This document shows positions 29,834-39,031 of a stretch of DNA of 64,000 nt, one piece after another. This stretch comes from Selenomonas sp. Lineage in GTDB: Bacteria > Bacillota > Negativicutes > Selenomonadales > Selenomonadaceae. The translations under genes and the position numbers were made by a program. Position 1 is the first letter of the stretch, and each line of letters starts with the position of its first letter. The DNA lies in assembly GCA_022482925.1 (NCBI GenBank), contig JAKVOG010000006.1:150843-214842 (forward strand), read 5' to 3'. The notes beneath the pieces were generated by a model. That model saw only the letters and a list, made by a program, of their open reading frames with translations, was not told the DNA's origin and searched no databases.

Positions 29834-30802
29834 ATGATTATAATCACTGCCGAGGCCTGGAGATTAGCAGCTGTTTTTTTGGGAATCGCGCTGCTGCTCA
29901 GTTTTTATGCGCTGTATCGTGCCAGACTGCAAAGCCGGGCTTTGCAGGAAAAGTTCTTTAAGTTGGCGGCTTCAGCGAATTTGTATATTTTTGAATATGA
30001 TATCCGCAAGGATGAGCTGCAGCTTTCTGCGCCTTGTGCGGAGCTTTTTGGATTGCCAGTATGTGTCCCAAATTATATGGAACAGGCAAAAAAAAATAGC
30101 GACCGTCATCAAGCGCGGGCTGCAGCTTATTTTGATGCCGCCATGGCCCGGCAGACTGGTCAGGTGAAGCTTAGAATTCCACTGTCGGATAATTCAATTG
30201 GTGTATTTCAGGTGAGCAATGAGTTCAGCTATGATCAACAGGGGCAGCTGGAATCAATTATTGGATTGTTTGCGGATGTGACAGCAGAGTTCCGACATCA
30301 GGAAAAGCTGACCGTGAAGGCTCAGGTGGATGCATTGACCAAGGTCTATAATTCCGGGACCGTACGGCGTATGATGGCTGATGCTATTACTGTTGCACCA
30401 GTGGGGACTGCGGCTCTGCTGATTCTGGATGTTGATCATTTTAAGGGGGTAAATGATTCGCTGGGGCATCAGTCCGGCGATCGTGTGTTGCAGATTGTGG
30501 CCCGGAGTATCAAGAGCGTGCTGCGATGCAGCGATATTGTCGGTCGGCTCGGTGGGGATGAGTTCTGCGTGTATCTGGCGGAGCTGCCTTCATATGAGTT
30601 TGCCTGTGAGGTTTGCGGCCGCATCAATCATGCGGTTATAGAGGATACGATGCGGGCGGAGATACCGATGAAGATTACGGTCAGTATTGGCGGGACCGTC
30701 CTCCGGGATGTGGATGACTTTGAGGCAGCTTATGCGCGGGCGGATTTGTCGCTGTATGAGGCTAAAAAGCTGGGGCGCAATACTTTTGTCGTTGTAAGAT
30801 GA
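29834..30802 (+). CDS. Membrane-anchored diguanylate cyclase (PAS-like plus GGDEF)
   Basis: A 322-residue protein. One N-terminal membrane segment (residues 9-28), a PAS-like sensory domain (about 38-152), and a GGDEF domain (160-322). The active-site GGDEF is intact at 240-244, with the metal-binding DVDHFKGVND before it. An allosteric inhibitory site, RCSD, is present at 231-234, six residues before GGDEF as expected, so product feedback is likely. It makes cyclic di-GMP. Position directly after pgaABCD suggests that it supplies the signal that PgaC/PgaD need. It is followed after 26 bases by the sensor kinase gene. Confidence 0.93.
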   Translation: MIIITAEAWRLAAVFLGIALLLSFYALYRARLQSRALQEKFFKLAASANLYIFEYDIRKDELQLSAPCAELFGLPVCVPNYMEQAKKNSDRHQARAAAYFDAAMARQTGQVKLRIPLSDNSIGVFQVSNEFSYDQQGQLESIIGLFADVTAEFRHQEKLTVKAQVDALTKVYNSGTVRRMMADAITVAPVGTAALLILDVDHFKGVNDSLGHQSGDRVLQIVARSIKSVLRCSDIVGRLGGDEFCVYLAELPSYEFACEVCGRINHAVIEDTMRAEIPMKITVSIGGTVLRDVDDFEAAYARADLSLYEAKKLGRNTFVVVR

Positions 30803-30828
30803 GAAGACAGGCAATGTGGAGGTCTGGT

Positions 30829-33246
30829 ATGAATTTTTTGAGCAGCTGGCAGCGGCGGGCTGGTCTGATAAAAGCCAGTATTGTGCTGCTGTCTTTTCTG
30901 AGCGCTTTTGTATTGCTGATGCCGGCGAATGCAAATGGTGGAAATGTCGTGCGTGTTGGTTATGATATATCCGGCAGTCTGTTGTATCAGGATGAGACAG
31001 GCGATTATCGTGGCTATAATATGGAGTTCCTTTACGAGATTGCCAAGTATACAGGCTGGCAGTATGAGCTGGTTCCTTTTACGAAATGGGCTGATGCAGT
31101 GCAGGCGGTCGAGGCGGGGCAAATTGATATCCTGCCGACGGTGCTGAAATCCCCGGAACGGGATGGCCGGGTGTTGTTCTCGGATCGGCGTATGGGAGTC
31201 GTCCATGTGGCGCTCGTTGTTCCGGAGGATAACCAACAGCATTTCTACGGGGCATGGGATTCGCTGCAGGGGGCTCGTATCGGTGTACGGGAACATACAG
31301 TGGATTCGGCAGATTTCATTGATTGGGCGGGGAAGCAGAAGCTTCAGTATCAGGCCATATCCTATGATGACCGGCAGGATCTGCTTGCAGCACTGGATGG
31401 CGGTGCCATCGATGCAGCGGCGCTGATCTATATCGGAATGGCCAAGCAGTATCGGGCTGTTGCTGAGTTTGCACCACAGGACATGTATTTTGCTGTTGCT
31501 CCGACGCGGCCTGATGTCCTGAACGAACTTAATCGGTCTATGGGGCAGATCACCATCATCAATCCGCAGTTCTATCCGAATCTCCTGAATAAGTATATGG
31601 AGAACAGTGCTGTTTCCAAGGCGGTGTTTAGTAAGGGCGAGAAGGCGTTTATCGATTCCGGGCAGTCTGTTCGGGTAGCGCTTATGCGCAATGCAGAGCC
31701 ATTTTCTGCATTGCAGGATGGCCGGTTTGTGGGGATTATTCCCGATATGCTGCGCCGGATTGGTGAGATTTCCGGTCTTGATTTTGAGTTTTTGGGGGTG
31801 GATACGCAGGAGGAGGCAATCCAGGCAGTCCATGATGGCCGTGCAGATATGGTCGGCCGACTGGCAGATAATGTATTCTTTGCCCGCAAGAATGGGCTGC
31901 GCCTTACAACACCTTATTTGTATATGCCTATGATGCAGCTGCGGCATAAATCAACGGAGAATATAAAGGTTGTAGGTGTGCAAGGCATGGCGCAGATGGA
32001 TCAGATCCGTGCATCCAAGAATCAGGATACAGTGCAGATGGAAGTATGTGCGGATATAGAGACGTGCTTTGAAGCGCTCGTCTCAGGCAAAGTGGATGCG
32101 GTATATTGTGATCAGGTGACCGCAAATTATTTTATGGACACGCATCGTTACTCGGAATACCGGATGGATTTGCTGCAGCCGTTTTCCTATGACCTGACTT
32201 TTGGCATCAGTCAGGACGCTCCCGCAGACTTGTCGGTGATACTCGATAAGTCTATACGCTGCATTACAGTAGCCGAAGCGGATGAGATCATTATGGAGAA
32301 TCGCATCCGGGAGCCGATGACACTGGAAAGTCTGCTGGGCCGTCTTCCGGGGCATTATCTGGCAGGATTCATCCTGTTGCTGACGGGGATTACCGTATTC
32401 CTGGCTTATGCGAGTCTGAAGCTTTGGCACAAACGCGGCATCGAGCAGCGCATGCGCCGGGTGCATGACCACAATCAGCAGATCGAGGCGGATCTGGCTG
32501 TGGTCAGGCGCGTGAATGAAATGAAGGAGCAGTTCTTTGCCCGTATTGACGAGGATATCTGCTGCCCAATGGAACATATGACGAAGCTGTCGGAAGAGGT
32601 GGCAGAAGCAGTTGCAGCTGGTCAGGAGGCAGATCCAGAGCTACTGAAGGCTTTGGCCGCGGACAGCCGGAAGATGCAGTCTGTGCTCGGGGAGATGCTG
32701 CTGCTGGATCATCTGGAACGCGGTGCGGTCAAGCTGCAGTGGAAGCCTGTCGACAGCCTGCAGTTCCTGCGGCAGCTGGCAGCGGGAATCCGTGCACAGG
32801 CCGAGGCGAAGAAGCTGGTCTTCCATATGGACCTGAGTGGTCTGGAGCAGCGAACTATCCTGCTGGATGAAAAGTATACGCAGGAAATATTCCAACGGGT
32901 GCTCGATAATGCGATCAAATTTACGCCGCCAGGCGGGACAATCTCCTTTAGTGTGGAATCCTTCCTGTCGCCGCGCGGGCGCTTTGTGCTCTGGAGTGTG
33001 ATCAAGGATACAGGCATCGGCATGCGCCGCGAATTCCTGCCGAAGGCCTGCGAGGTGTTCACGCAGGAAAAGCGTCCGGGTATCGTACCGTCCGGCAATG
33101 GACTTGGTCTGGCAATCGTCCATAAACTCGTGGAACTCATGGCGGGGGATATTGAGCTTCGGAGCCGGGAAAATGAAGGAACGGAGATTCGGCTGGAACT
33201 TTATTTCGATCTGGAAAAGGAAATGTCAGGAAAAGAAGAGGCATGA
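30829..33246 (+). CDS. Hybrid periplasmic-binding sensor histidine-kinase-like protein lacking the phospho-acceptor His
   Basis: An 805-residue protein. A signal/membrane segment (about 12-36) is followed by two tandem family-3 solute-binding domains (about 40-265 and 275-495; VVRVGYDISGSL and VRVALMRNAEPF mark their starts), a membrane segment (about 509-531), a dimerisation-type helix region and an intact HATPase domain with DNAIKFTPPGG, DTGIGM and GNGLGLAI. In HisKA kinases the H-box reads S-H-E-x-R-x-P; here the aligned segment is IDEDICCP, with Glu575 (codon 32551-32553) where the His belongs. It resembles BvgS/EvgS-type sensors but has no receiver or Hpt domain. ATG 30829 follows GGAGG; an upstream in-frame start at 30799 has no ribosome site. 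Confidence 0.88.
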   Translation: MNFLSSWQRRAGLIKASIVLLSFLSAFVLLMPANANGGNVVRVGYDISGSLLYQDETGDYRGYNMEFLYEIAKYTGWQYELVPFTKWADAVQAVEAGQIDILPTVLKSPERDGRVLFSDRRMGVVHVALVVPEDNQQHFYGAWDSLQGARIGVREHTVDSADFIDWAGKQKLQYQAISYDDRQDLLAALDGGAIDAAALIYIGMAKQYRAVAEFAPQDMYFAVAPTRPDVLNELNRSMGQITIINPQFYPNLLNKYMENSAVSKAVFSKGEKAFIDSGQSVRVALMRNAEPFSALQDGRFVGIIPDMLRRIGEISGLDFEFLGVDTQEEAIQAVHDGRADMVGRLADNVFFARKNGLRLTTPYLYMPMMQLRHKSTENIKVVGVQGMAQMDQIRASKNQDTVQMEVCADIETCFEALVSGKVDAVYCDQVTANYFMDTHRYSEYRMDLLQPFSYDLTFGISQDAPADLSVILDKSIRCITVAEADEIIMENRIREPMTLESLLGRLPGHYLAGFILLLTGITVFLAYASLKLWHKRGIEQRMRRVHDHNQQIEADLAVVRRVNEMKEQFFARIDEDICCPMEHMTKLSEEVAEAVAAGQEADPELLKALAADSRKMQSVLGEMLLLDHLERGAVKLQWKPVDSLQFLRQLAAGIRAQAEAKKLVFHMDLSGLEQRTILLDEKYTQEIFQRVLDNAIKFTPPGGTISFSVESFLSPRGRFVLWSVIKDTGIGMRREFLPKACEVFTQEKRPGIVPSGNGLGLAIVHKLVELMAGDIELRSRENEGTEIRLELYFDLEKEMSGKEEA

Positions 33247-33355
33247 TGACGAAACCGGCATGCTGCCGGATAAATAAAGGGCTGGCGGCAAGTTTTAATG
33301 GCTTTTTCCTGCTATTTATGGTAAAATAACAAGGTACAAAGTATAAGAAACCAAG

Positions 33356-33389
33356 AGCCTGGCTGCTCAAGCGGCTGGGCTTTGTTTTT
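33356..33389 (+). terminator. Terminator upstream of gyrA
   Basis: AGCCTGGCTGCT (33356-33367) pairs with AGCGGCTGGGCT (33370-33381) with G-U pairs, followed by TTTGTTTTTG. It could end the sensor-kinase transcript or act as a leader attenuator for gyrA, since TAAAAT (33322-33327) upstream looks like a -10 element. Confidence 0.6.
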
Positions 33390-33428
33390 GTGAAGCTATT
33401 GTTTCGATGAAGGTTTTGAGGTGAGATT

Positions 33429-35857
33429 GTGGATTTTGGTCATGGAAAGATCGTACCGGTCAATCTGGAACATGAGATGAAGAACTGCTACATCGATTAT
33501 GCGATGAGCGTTATCGTTGCTCGTGCCCTGCCAGATGTCCGGGACGGCCTGAAGCCGGTACACCGCCGCATCCTGTATGCAATGCAGGAAGCCGGTATGG
33601 GCTCCAACAAACCGTACAAGAAATCGGCGCGTATCGTCGGTGAAGTTCTCGGTAAATATCATCCGCATGGTGACAGCTCGGTTTATGATGCGATTGTCCG
33701 TATGGCGCAGGATTTCTCGATGCGTTACATGCTGGCAGATGGTCACGGCAACTTTGGTTCGGTCGATGGTGATCCGGCGGCAGCAATGCGTTATACGGAA
33801 GTCCGTATGTCGAAGATCGCTGAACTCATGCTGCAGGATATCGATAAGGAGACGGTCGAGTTCGTACCGAACTACGATGAGTCCCTGAAGGAACCGTCGG
33901 TCCTGCCGGCGAAGTTCCCGCAGCTGCTGGTCAATGGTACTTCGGGTATCGCTGTTGGTATGGCTACGAATATCCCGCCGCATAATATGAGTGAGGTTAT
34001 CGATGGCACGCTGATGCTCATCGATAATCCGGATACGACGATCGAGGAACTCATGGCGGTCATCAAGGGACCGGATTTCCCGACAGCCGGTCTGGTACTC
34101 GGCAAGGAAGGCATTCGTCAGGCGTATACGACCGGCCGCGGCATCATCAAGATGCGTGCCAATGCGCATATCGAGACGATGTCCAATGGCAAGCCACGCA
34201 TCATCGTGACGGAGCTGCCGTATCAGGTCAACAAGGCGCGTCTGGTCGAGAAGATTGCTTCTCTGGTCCGCGATAAGCAGATCGAGGGCATCACGGACCT
34301 GCGCGATGAGTCAGACCGTAATGGTATGCGGGTGGTCGTCGACCTCCGCAAGGATGCCAATGCCCATGTTATCCTGAATCAGCTGTATAAGCATACGCAG
34401 CTGCAGGAAAGCTTCGGCGTCATCATGCTGGCACTGGTTGATGGCAAGCCGCAGGTGCTGAACCTCAAGCAGGTCCTGCACTACTACATCAAGCATCAGG
34501 AAGACGTCATTACCCGCCGGACCCGCTATGAGCTGGCCAAGGCAGAGGCACGGGCTCATATCCTCGAAGGCTTGACGATTGCGTTGGATCATCTGGATGC
34601 CGTCATCACGACCATCCGTGAGAGCCGCACGGCTGATATTGCCCGCGAAGCACTCATGTCCGGTTTCAAGCTCTCCGAGAAACAGGCTCAGGCTATCCTG
34701 GACTGCGTCTGCAGCGCCTGACCGGTCTGGAGCGTGAGAAGATCGAAGAGGAGTATCAGGAAGTCTTGAAGGCTATTGAGGAATTCAAGGCCATCCTGGC
34801 CGACGAGAACCGCATCCTTGGCATCATCAAGGATGAGCTCCGCGCAGTCAAGGAGAAGTATGGCGATGAGCGCCGTACGAAGCTCACGATTGATACGTCT
34901 GAGATCGACGTCGAAGACCTCATTGCTGAGGAAGATGTCGTCATCACGTTGACGCATAACAACTACATCAAGCGTATGCCGCTTACTACCTATCGTAGCC
35001 AGAACCGTGGCGGCAAGGGTGTCAAGGGGATGGGCACGAAAGAGGCAGATTTCGTCGAGAACATGCTCATCACGACAACGCATCACACGATCCTGTTCTT
35101 TACGACGCGTGGACGTGTCTATAACCTTAAGGCCTATGAGATTGCTGAATCCAGCCGTCAGGCCAAGGGAACGGCTATCATCAACCTGCTGCAGCTGGAG
35201 AAGGATGAGAAGATCACGGCAGTGATCCAGGTCAAGGGCTTTGATCCGGACCGCTACCTCTTCATGGCAACCCGCAAGGGTATCGTCAAGAAGACGAGCA
35301 TCTCGGAGTTCAGCAACATGCGCAAGGCCGGACTCATCGCCATCAATCTGGATGACGATGATGATCTCATCGGCGTCAAGTTCACGGATGGCGAGAGCTA
35401 TCTGATGCTCGGCACCAGAGGCGGTAAGGCTATTGCCTTCTCGGAGGATGATGTTCGCGCGATGGGCCGTACGGCTCGCGGCGTGAAGGGCATCAGCCTG
35501 AGTATGGGCGATGAAGTGGTCGGTATGGATATCCTGACGCATAACTCCGAAGTATTGACGGTCACTGAGGGCGGCTACGGCAAGCGTACGCCGACTGAGG
35601 AATACCGCTCGCAGACGCGTGGCGGCAAGGGGCTCATCAATATGAAGGTTACGGATAAGACCGGATTTGTCGTTGGGCTCAAGGTAGTCAAGCCGGATCA
35701 GGAACTCATGCTCATCACGAGTGATGGTATCGTCATCCGTACGAACGTGGAGGATATTTCCCTCATCAGCCGCAACACTCAGGGCGTCAAGCTCATGAGC
35801 ACGGCGATGAATGATAAGGTTGCTTCCATGGCGACTATGGATCAGAAAAACGAATAA
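33429..35857 (+). CDS. gyrA: DNA gyrase subunit A (one-base frame break)
   Basis: Encodes about 809 residues once the break is repaired. The first 423 codons from a GTG start carry the winged-helix and breakage-reunion domain, with catalytic Tyr122 in AMRYTEVRM. The quinolone-resistance region has Ser83 and Asp87 in E. coli numbering (GDSSVYD), the susceptible state. At 34703/34704 one A is missing from an expected GAC-ATG-CGT, giving an early stop; the sequence then continues in another frame with [14 protein letters not shown] and the six-bladed C-terminal domain, including the gyrase-specific GyrA box QTRGGKG. Because gyrase is essential, a sequence error is more likely than a true mutation. 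Confidence 0.93.
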
Positions 35858-35867
35858 ATGAGTCAAT

Positions 35868-35904
35868 AAAAAGCGGCGGTCCTTTTAGGGCCGCCGCTTT
35901 TGTG
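35868..35904 (+). terminator. Terminator after gyrA
   Basis: AAAAGCGGCGG pairs perfectly with CCGCCGCTTTT, 10 bases after the gyrA stop. Confidence 0.9.
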
Positions 35905-35925
35905 TCTGGCAGAATCTGGAGGGAT

Positions 35926-35962
35926 GAAAAGAACCTGCCCTCAATCCGGACAGGTTCTTTTC
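35926..35962 (-). terminator. Terminator after the LCP gene
   Basis: GAAAAGAACCTG (35926-35937) pairs perfectly with CAGGTTCTTTTC (35951-35962); on the minus strand it follows the LCP stop codon and ends in TTTTC. Confidence 0.85.
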
Positions 35963-35967
35963 ATTCA

Positions 35968-37194
35968 TTATTTGGTTTTACCACCGCTGGCATTCGGTGT
36001 AGGAACTGAATTTTCCGTGTTGCTGCCAGTTTCAGCGGCCGGTGTGCGGCTGCTCTCTGAACGTCGTGAGCTGCTGTTGCTGCTATTGCTATTGTTGCTG
36101 CGATCTGTCGATTCACTGCTGCCTTTGAGTTCACTGCGGCGGCTGCTTGAGCTGTCGCTGGAATGGGAGCGGCCAATCGATGTATCGCTGGCCGGAACTT
36201 CCCTGGCATTAGACGGGATGGATTTCTCATATTCCTTGATATCGTTCTCCATCTTGGTCTTGTACTTGGAGCTCATGGAAACGCCGAGCGTATCGGCAAC
36301 CGTGCTGCGAAGCTTGTTGAGGTCCGGAATCCAGTAGCTGACGCCATCGATGTAGAGTGGGCGTCCCGGTACCATATCGGTCTTGAGTCCATTCTCCTTG
36401 GATTCCTTGAGCGTGCCGGCAAATTCCAGCAGCTGGCGGAGAGAGAGGTCTGTCTTGATCGAACTCATGACTTCTTTGATGACCGTCGGGAGTTTCGGGA
36501 TGATGGCCGGGGAGACCAGTTTGTCCATGCAGGCTTTCATGAAGTCCTGCTGACGGCGGATACGGCCCAGATCACCCTCCTCATCGCGGTACCGGACATA
36601 GGTGATGGCTTTGGCTCCATCCATATGCTGCTTGCCCGCCTGGAAATCGATGACAAGACCGCCATCGTCATCCCATGGATCCTCATAATGCATGCGCTTC
36701 GGCACATCGATATCGATGCCGCCGATGGCATCGATGATCTTCTGGAAGGATTTCGTGTTGATGATGACATAGTGGTCGATATTGACGCCCAACAATCCCT
36801 CAACCGTGTCCTGCGATAACTGCTCATGACCATACGCATAAGCGGCGTTGATCTTATCGAAGCCGTGTCCCTTGATCTTCACGCGGGTATCGCGGGGGAC
36901 AGAAAGCAGGGAAGCCTGTTTCTTCTTTGGATCGAGCGAAGCAATCATCAGGGTATCGCTGCGTCCGACATCGTCGTCGCGTTCGTCGACTCCCATGATC
37001 ATGATCGTGGATTTATCCTTGGCCGTCAGCAGGCCATCGTCGACAGCCTTTTCCAGCGGCTTGTCCAGCAGGCTGCTGGAAGCGAAGAGTGCTCCACCAA
37101 TTGCAGCGGCGGCGAAGCAGAAAAACAGGAGTACCCATGGCCAAATCCGGCGCTTCTTCTTTCCTCTGCGAGACGGAATGTTGGAGTTCTGCAA
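35968..37194 (-). CDS. LytR-CpsA-Psr (LCP) family protein
   Basis: A 408-residue protein with a basic start, one membrane segment (residues 17-42), and an extracytoplasmic LCP domain: IMIMGVDERDDDVGRSDTLM, LSVPRDTRVKI, the INAAYAYG segment, and VRYRDEEGDLGRIRRQQ with the catalytic arginines. LCP enzymes transfer lipid-linked glycopolymers to peptidoglycan or to other acceptors. The last 80 residues are a Ser/Arg/Asn-rich low-complexity tail. Start is a TTG at 37194 with GAAGG upstream; no better ATG is present. In a diderm without teichoic acids the glycan substrate is unknown. Confidence 0.9.
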   Translation of the reverse strand: MQNSNIPSRRGKKKRRIWPWVLLFFCFAAAAIGGALFASSSLLDKPLEKAVDDGLLTAKDKSTIMIMGVDERDDDVGRSDTLMIASLDPKKKQASLLSVPRDTRVKIKGHGFDKINAAYAYGHEQLSQDTVEGLLGVNIDHYVIINTKSFQKIIDAIGGIDIDVPKRMHYEDPWDDDGGLVIDFQAGKQHMDGAKAITYVRYRDEEGDLGRIRRQQDFMKACMDKLVSPAIIPKLPTVIKEVMSSIKTDLSLRQLLEFAGTLKESKENGLKTDMVPGRPLYIDGVSYWIPDLNKLRSTVADTLGVSMSSKYKTKMENDIKEYEKSIPSNAREVPASDTSIGRSHSSDSSSSRRSELKGSSESTDRSNNSNSSNSSSRRSESSRTPAAETGSNTENSVPTPNASGGKTK

Positions 37195-37397
37195 AAATCA
37201 TACCTTCTTTTCTTCTATTGATGAATATCCCTTTGAAAACATAGTTACCATTCTATTATAAAGTTATCAGGTTTTTAGTGCAATTATTTTATTCATATAT
37301 AGTATATACCCAAGCTCCCATTTTAATGGTTATTTCTGAAAAAGGCGGGGAGAAATGTTAAAATAAGGGTGTTATGATGTTAATGTATCGGAGGTTG

Positions 37398-37868
37398 ATG
37401 AATATGGCAGAAGAGATTGAGCGCAAGTTCCTGGTAGATACGTCCTGGCGGCCGCAGAGAGCCGGAACTCATATTGCCCAGGGATATTTATGTCGGGAAC
37501 CTGAACGGACCGTACGGGTGCGCATACGCGGTGACAAGGGGTATCTGACAATCAAGGGGAAAAATAAAGGAATCAGCCGTCTGGAATATGAGTATGAAAT
37601 TCCTTTGAAGGATGCAGAGGAACTGCTGCAGCTTTGTGAGCGTCCTCTGGTAGAAAAGACCCGTTATCTGGAAGACTGGGAAGGATTCTGTTGGGAAATC
37701 GATGTGTTTGCTGGCGAGAATGCTGGTCTGGTGGTGGCTGAGATTGAGCTGCCGTCCCCGAAAACAGCCTTTGCCAGGCCATCATGGCTGTCGGATGAGG
37801 TTTCGGATGATGCCAGATATTACAATTCGAACTTAATAAAAATGCCGTATTCTCAGTGGAAAAAATAA
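37398..37868 (+). CDS. CYTH domain protein (triphosphate tunnel metalloenzyme family)
   Basis: A 156-residue protein with the signature EIERKFLV near the start, followed by alternating basic and acidic strands (VRVRIRGDKGYLTIKGK, LEYEYEIP, EIDVFAGENAGLVVAEIEL) that line the tunnel. Family members bind or hydrolyse triphosphates, such as inorganic tripolyphosphate. ATG 37398 follows GGAGG; ATG 37404 is also possible. Apparently monocistronic. The second DnaA-box cluster starts 31 bases after its stop. Confidence 0.9.
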   Translation: MNMAEEIERKFLVDTSWRPQRAGTHIAQGYLCREPERTVRVRIRGDKGYLTIKGKNKGISRLEYEYEIPLKDAEELLQLCERPLVEKTRYLEDWEGFCWEIDVFAGENAGLVVAEIELPSPKTAFARPSWLSDEVSDDARYYNSNLIKMPYSQWKK

Positions 37869-37898
37869 CGGAATGTAAACTCTGTCGTAGCTGCCAGG

Positions 37899-38133
37899 TT
37901 ATCCACAAGAAAAAAGGTGGATTATTGGGGATAAAAACACAAAATATGGAAAATCTGGAGAAAAAAGGGCATATATATAGGGTTATCCACGGATTTATCC
38001 ACATTATCCACAGATTATGGGGAAGAGGTTAGCAACAATATACACATCGGCGCTTATATACTATAGAAGGAAAAATAAAAAATAGGGGAGGGATTTTTTC
38101 GTTATCCACAACTGTGGATTGTTTTGTGGATAA
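37899..38133. other. Second DnaA-box cluster, 30 kb from dnaA
   Basis: Five perfect TTATCCACA boxes lie within 235 bases: 37899-37907, 37995-38003, 38004-38012 (directly adjacent, same strand), 38102-38110 and 38125-38133 (reverse). Variants are at 37926-37934, 37983-37991 and 38113-38121. Between them lie AT-rich and purine-rich stretches such as 38068-38085. No gene occupies 37869-38231. The density equals or exceeds that of the dnaA region, so it should bind DnaA strongly. It might titrate DnaA, help reactivate it, or be part of an origin. Confidence 0.8.
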
Positions 38134-38231
38134 CGAATGATTGTTTGCTTATCGCAAGTGTGAATGACAGGCAGGAATCAGCAGGAGAAAAGGCGAATGT
38201 ATAGAGATATCAGTGAAGGGGGCGAGGTGTG

Positions 38232-38913
38232 ATGATTTCGGAAAGTGAATTGCTTTTGCGGTTGGTATTGTCCTGCATATTAGGGGGGGATTATCGGCTA
38301 CGAGCGCCAGTCCAGACGCAAGTCGGCCGGTCTCAGGACCAATGTGCTGGTCTGCCTTGGTTCATGCCTGATCATGGTCCTTTCACAGGCAATCTATCAA
38401 AATGTCGAGGGGCGTACGAACGCTGACCCGGCGCGGCTGGCGGCTCAGGTTGTCAGTGGTATTGGTTTTCTGGGTGCCGGTGCCATCATGAAGGAAGGTC
38501 TGACGGTCACTGGTCTTACGACAGCGGCGTGTCTATGGGTCGTGGCTGGTGTCGGCCTGGCTGTAGGTGGCGGCTTTTATTCCGGTGCCCTGATTACGAC
38601 GGCATTGGTATTCGTGACGCTGGGCAGTCTGTCACGGCTGGATGACTGGGTCGATCATGAGAAGAATATCGGGCTGTCTATCCATACGGTTGATAAGCCG
38701 GGACAGCTTATGCATGTCAGTTCCTGTCTGGAGGATATGCAGCTTAAGGTTCGTGGCATCAGGGTCAAGGCAGACGAAGATGAGGTGGATGCAGGCAGTG
38801 AGCGGCTGATGTATATCGATCTCGAGATATTCAACAAGCAGGGAGTCAAGCCTATTGTGATTGTTGATGCGGTGAGGCAGATTGAAGGTGTGTTGAGTGT
38901 GAATATCGTCTAA
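38232..38913 (+). CDS. MgtC/SapB family membrane protein (one-base frame break in a G7 run)
   Basis: After removal of one G, encodes about 226 residues: four membrane segments at the N-terminus (LLLRLVLSCILGG, then GYERQSRRKSAGLRTN and VLVCLGSCLIMVLSQ), the conserved DPARLAAQVVSGIGFLGAGAI motif, and a C-terminal ACT-like domain. The break lies in seven consecutive G (38283-38289); six would keep the frame. MgtC proteins are linked to Mg2+ homeostasis and ATP synthase control. The G run could be a phase-variable site, but breaks elsewhere in the window favour error. Confidence 0.85.
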
Positions 38914-39031
38914 TGGACGGTCAGCTGCTGAGGGCAAATTTTGAAGGCAAACAGGATTTTCCTCAGTAATGTGGAATAACTAGTATTATGATGTGATTAC
39001 AGTGGAACGGAAAAAAAGGAGAGGATTCCGT

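Noticed and set aside
34688..35866. 392-codon frame opposite the gyrA C-terminal region
   Set aside because: Antisense shadow; the sense strand has the GyrA box and the family fold.
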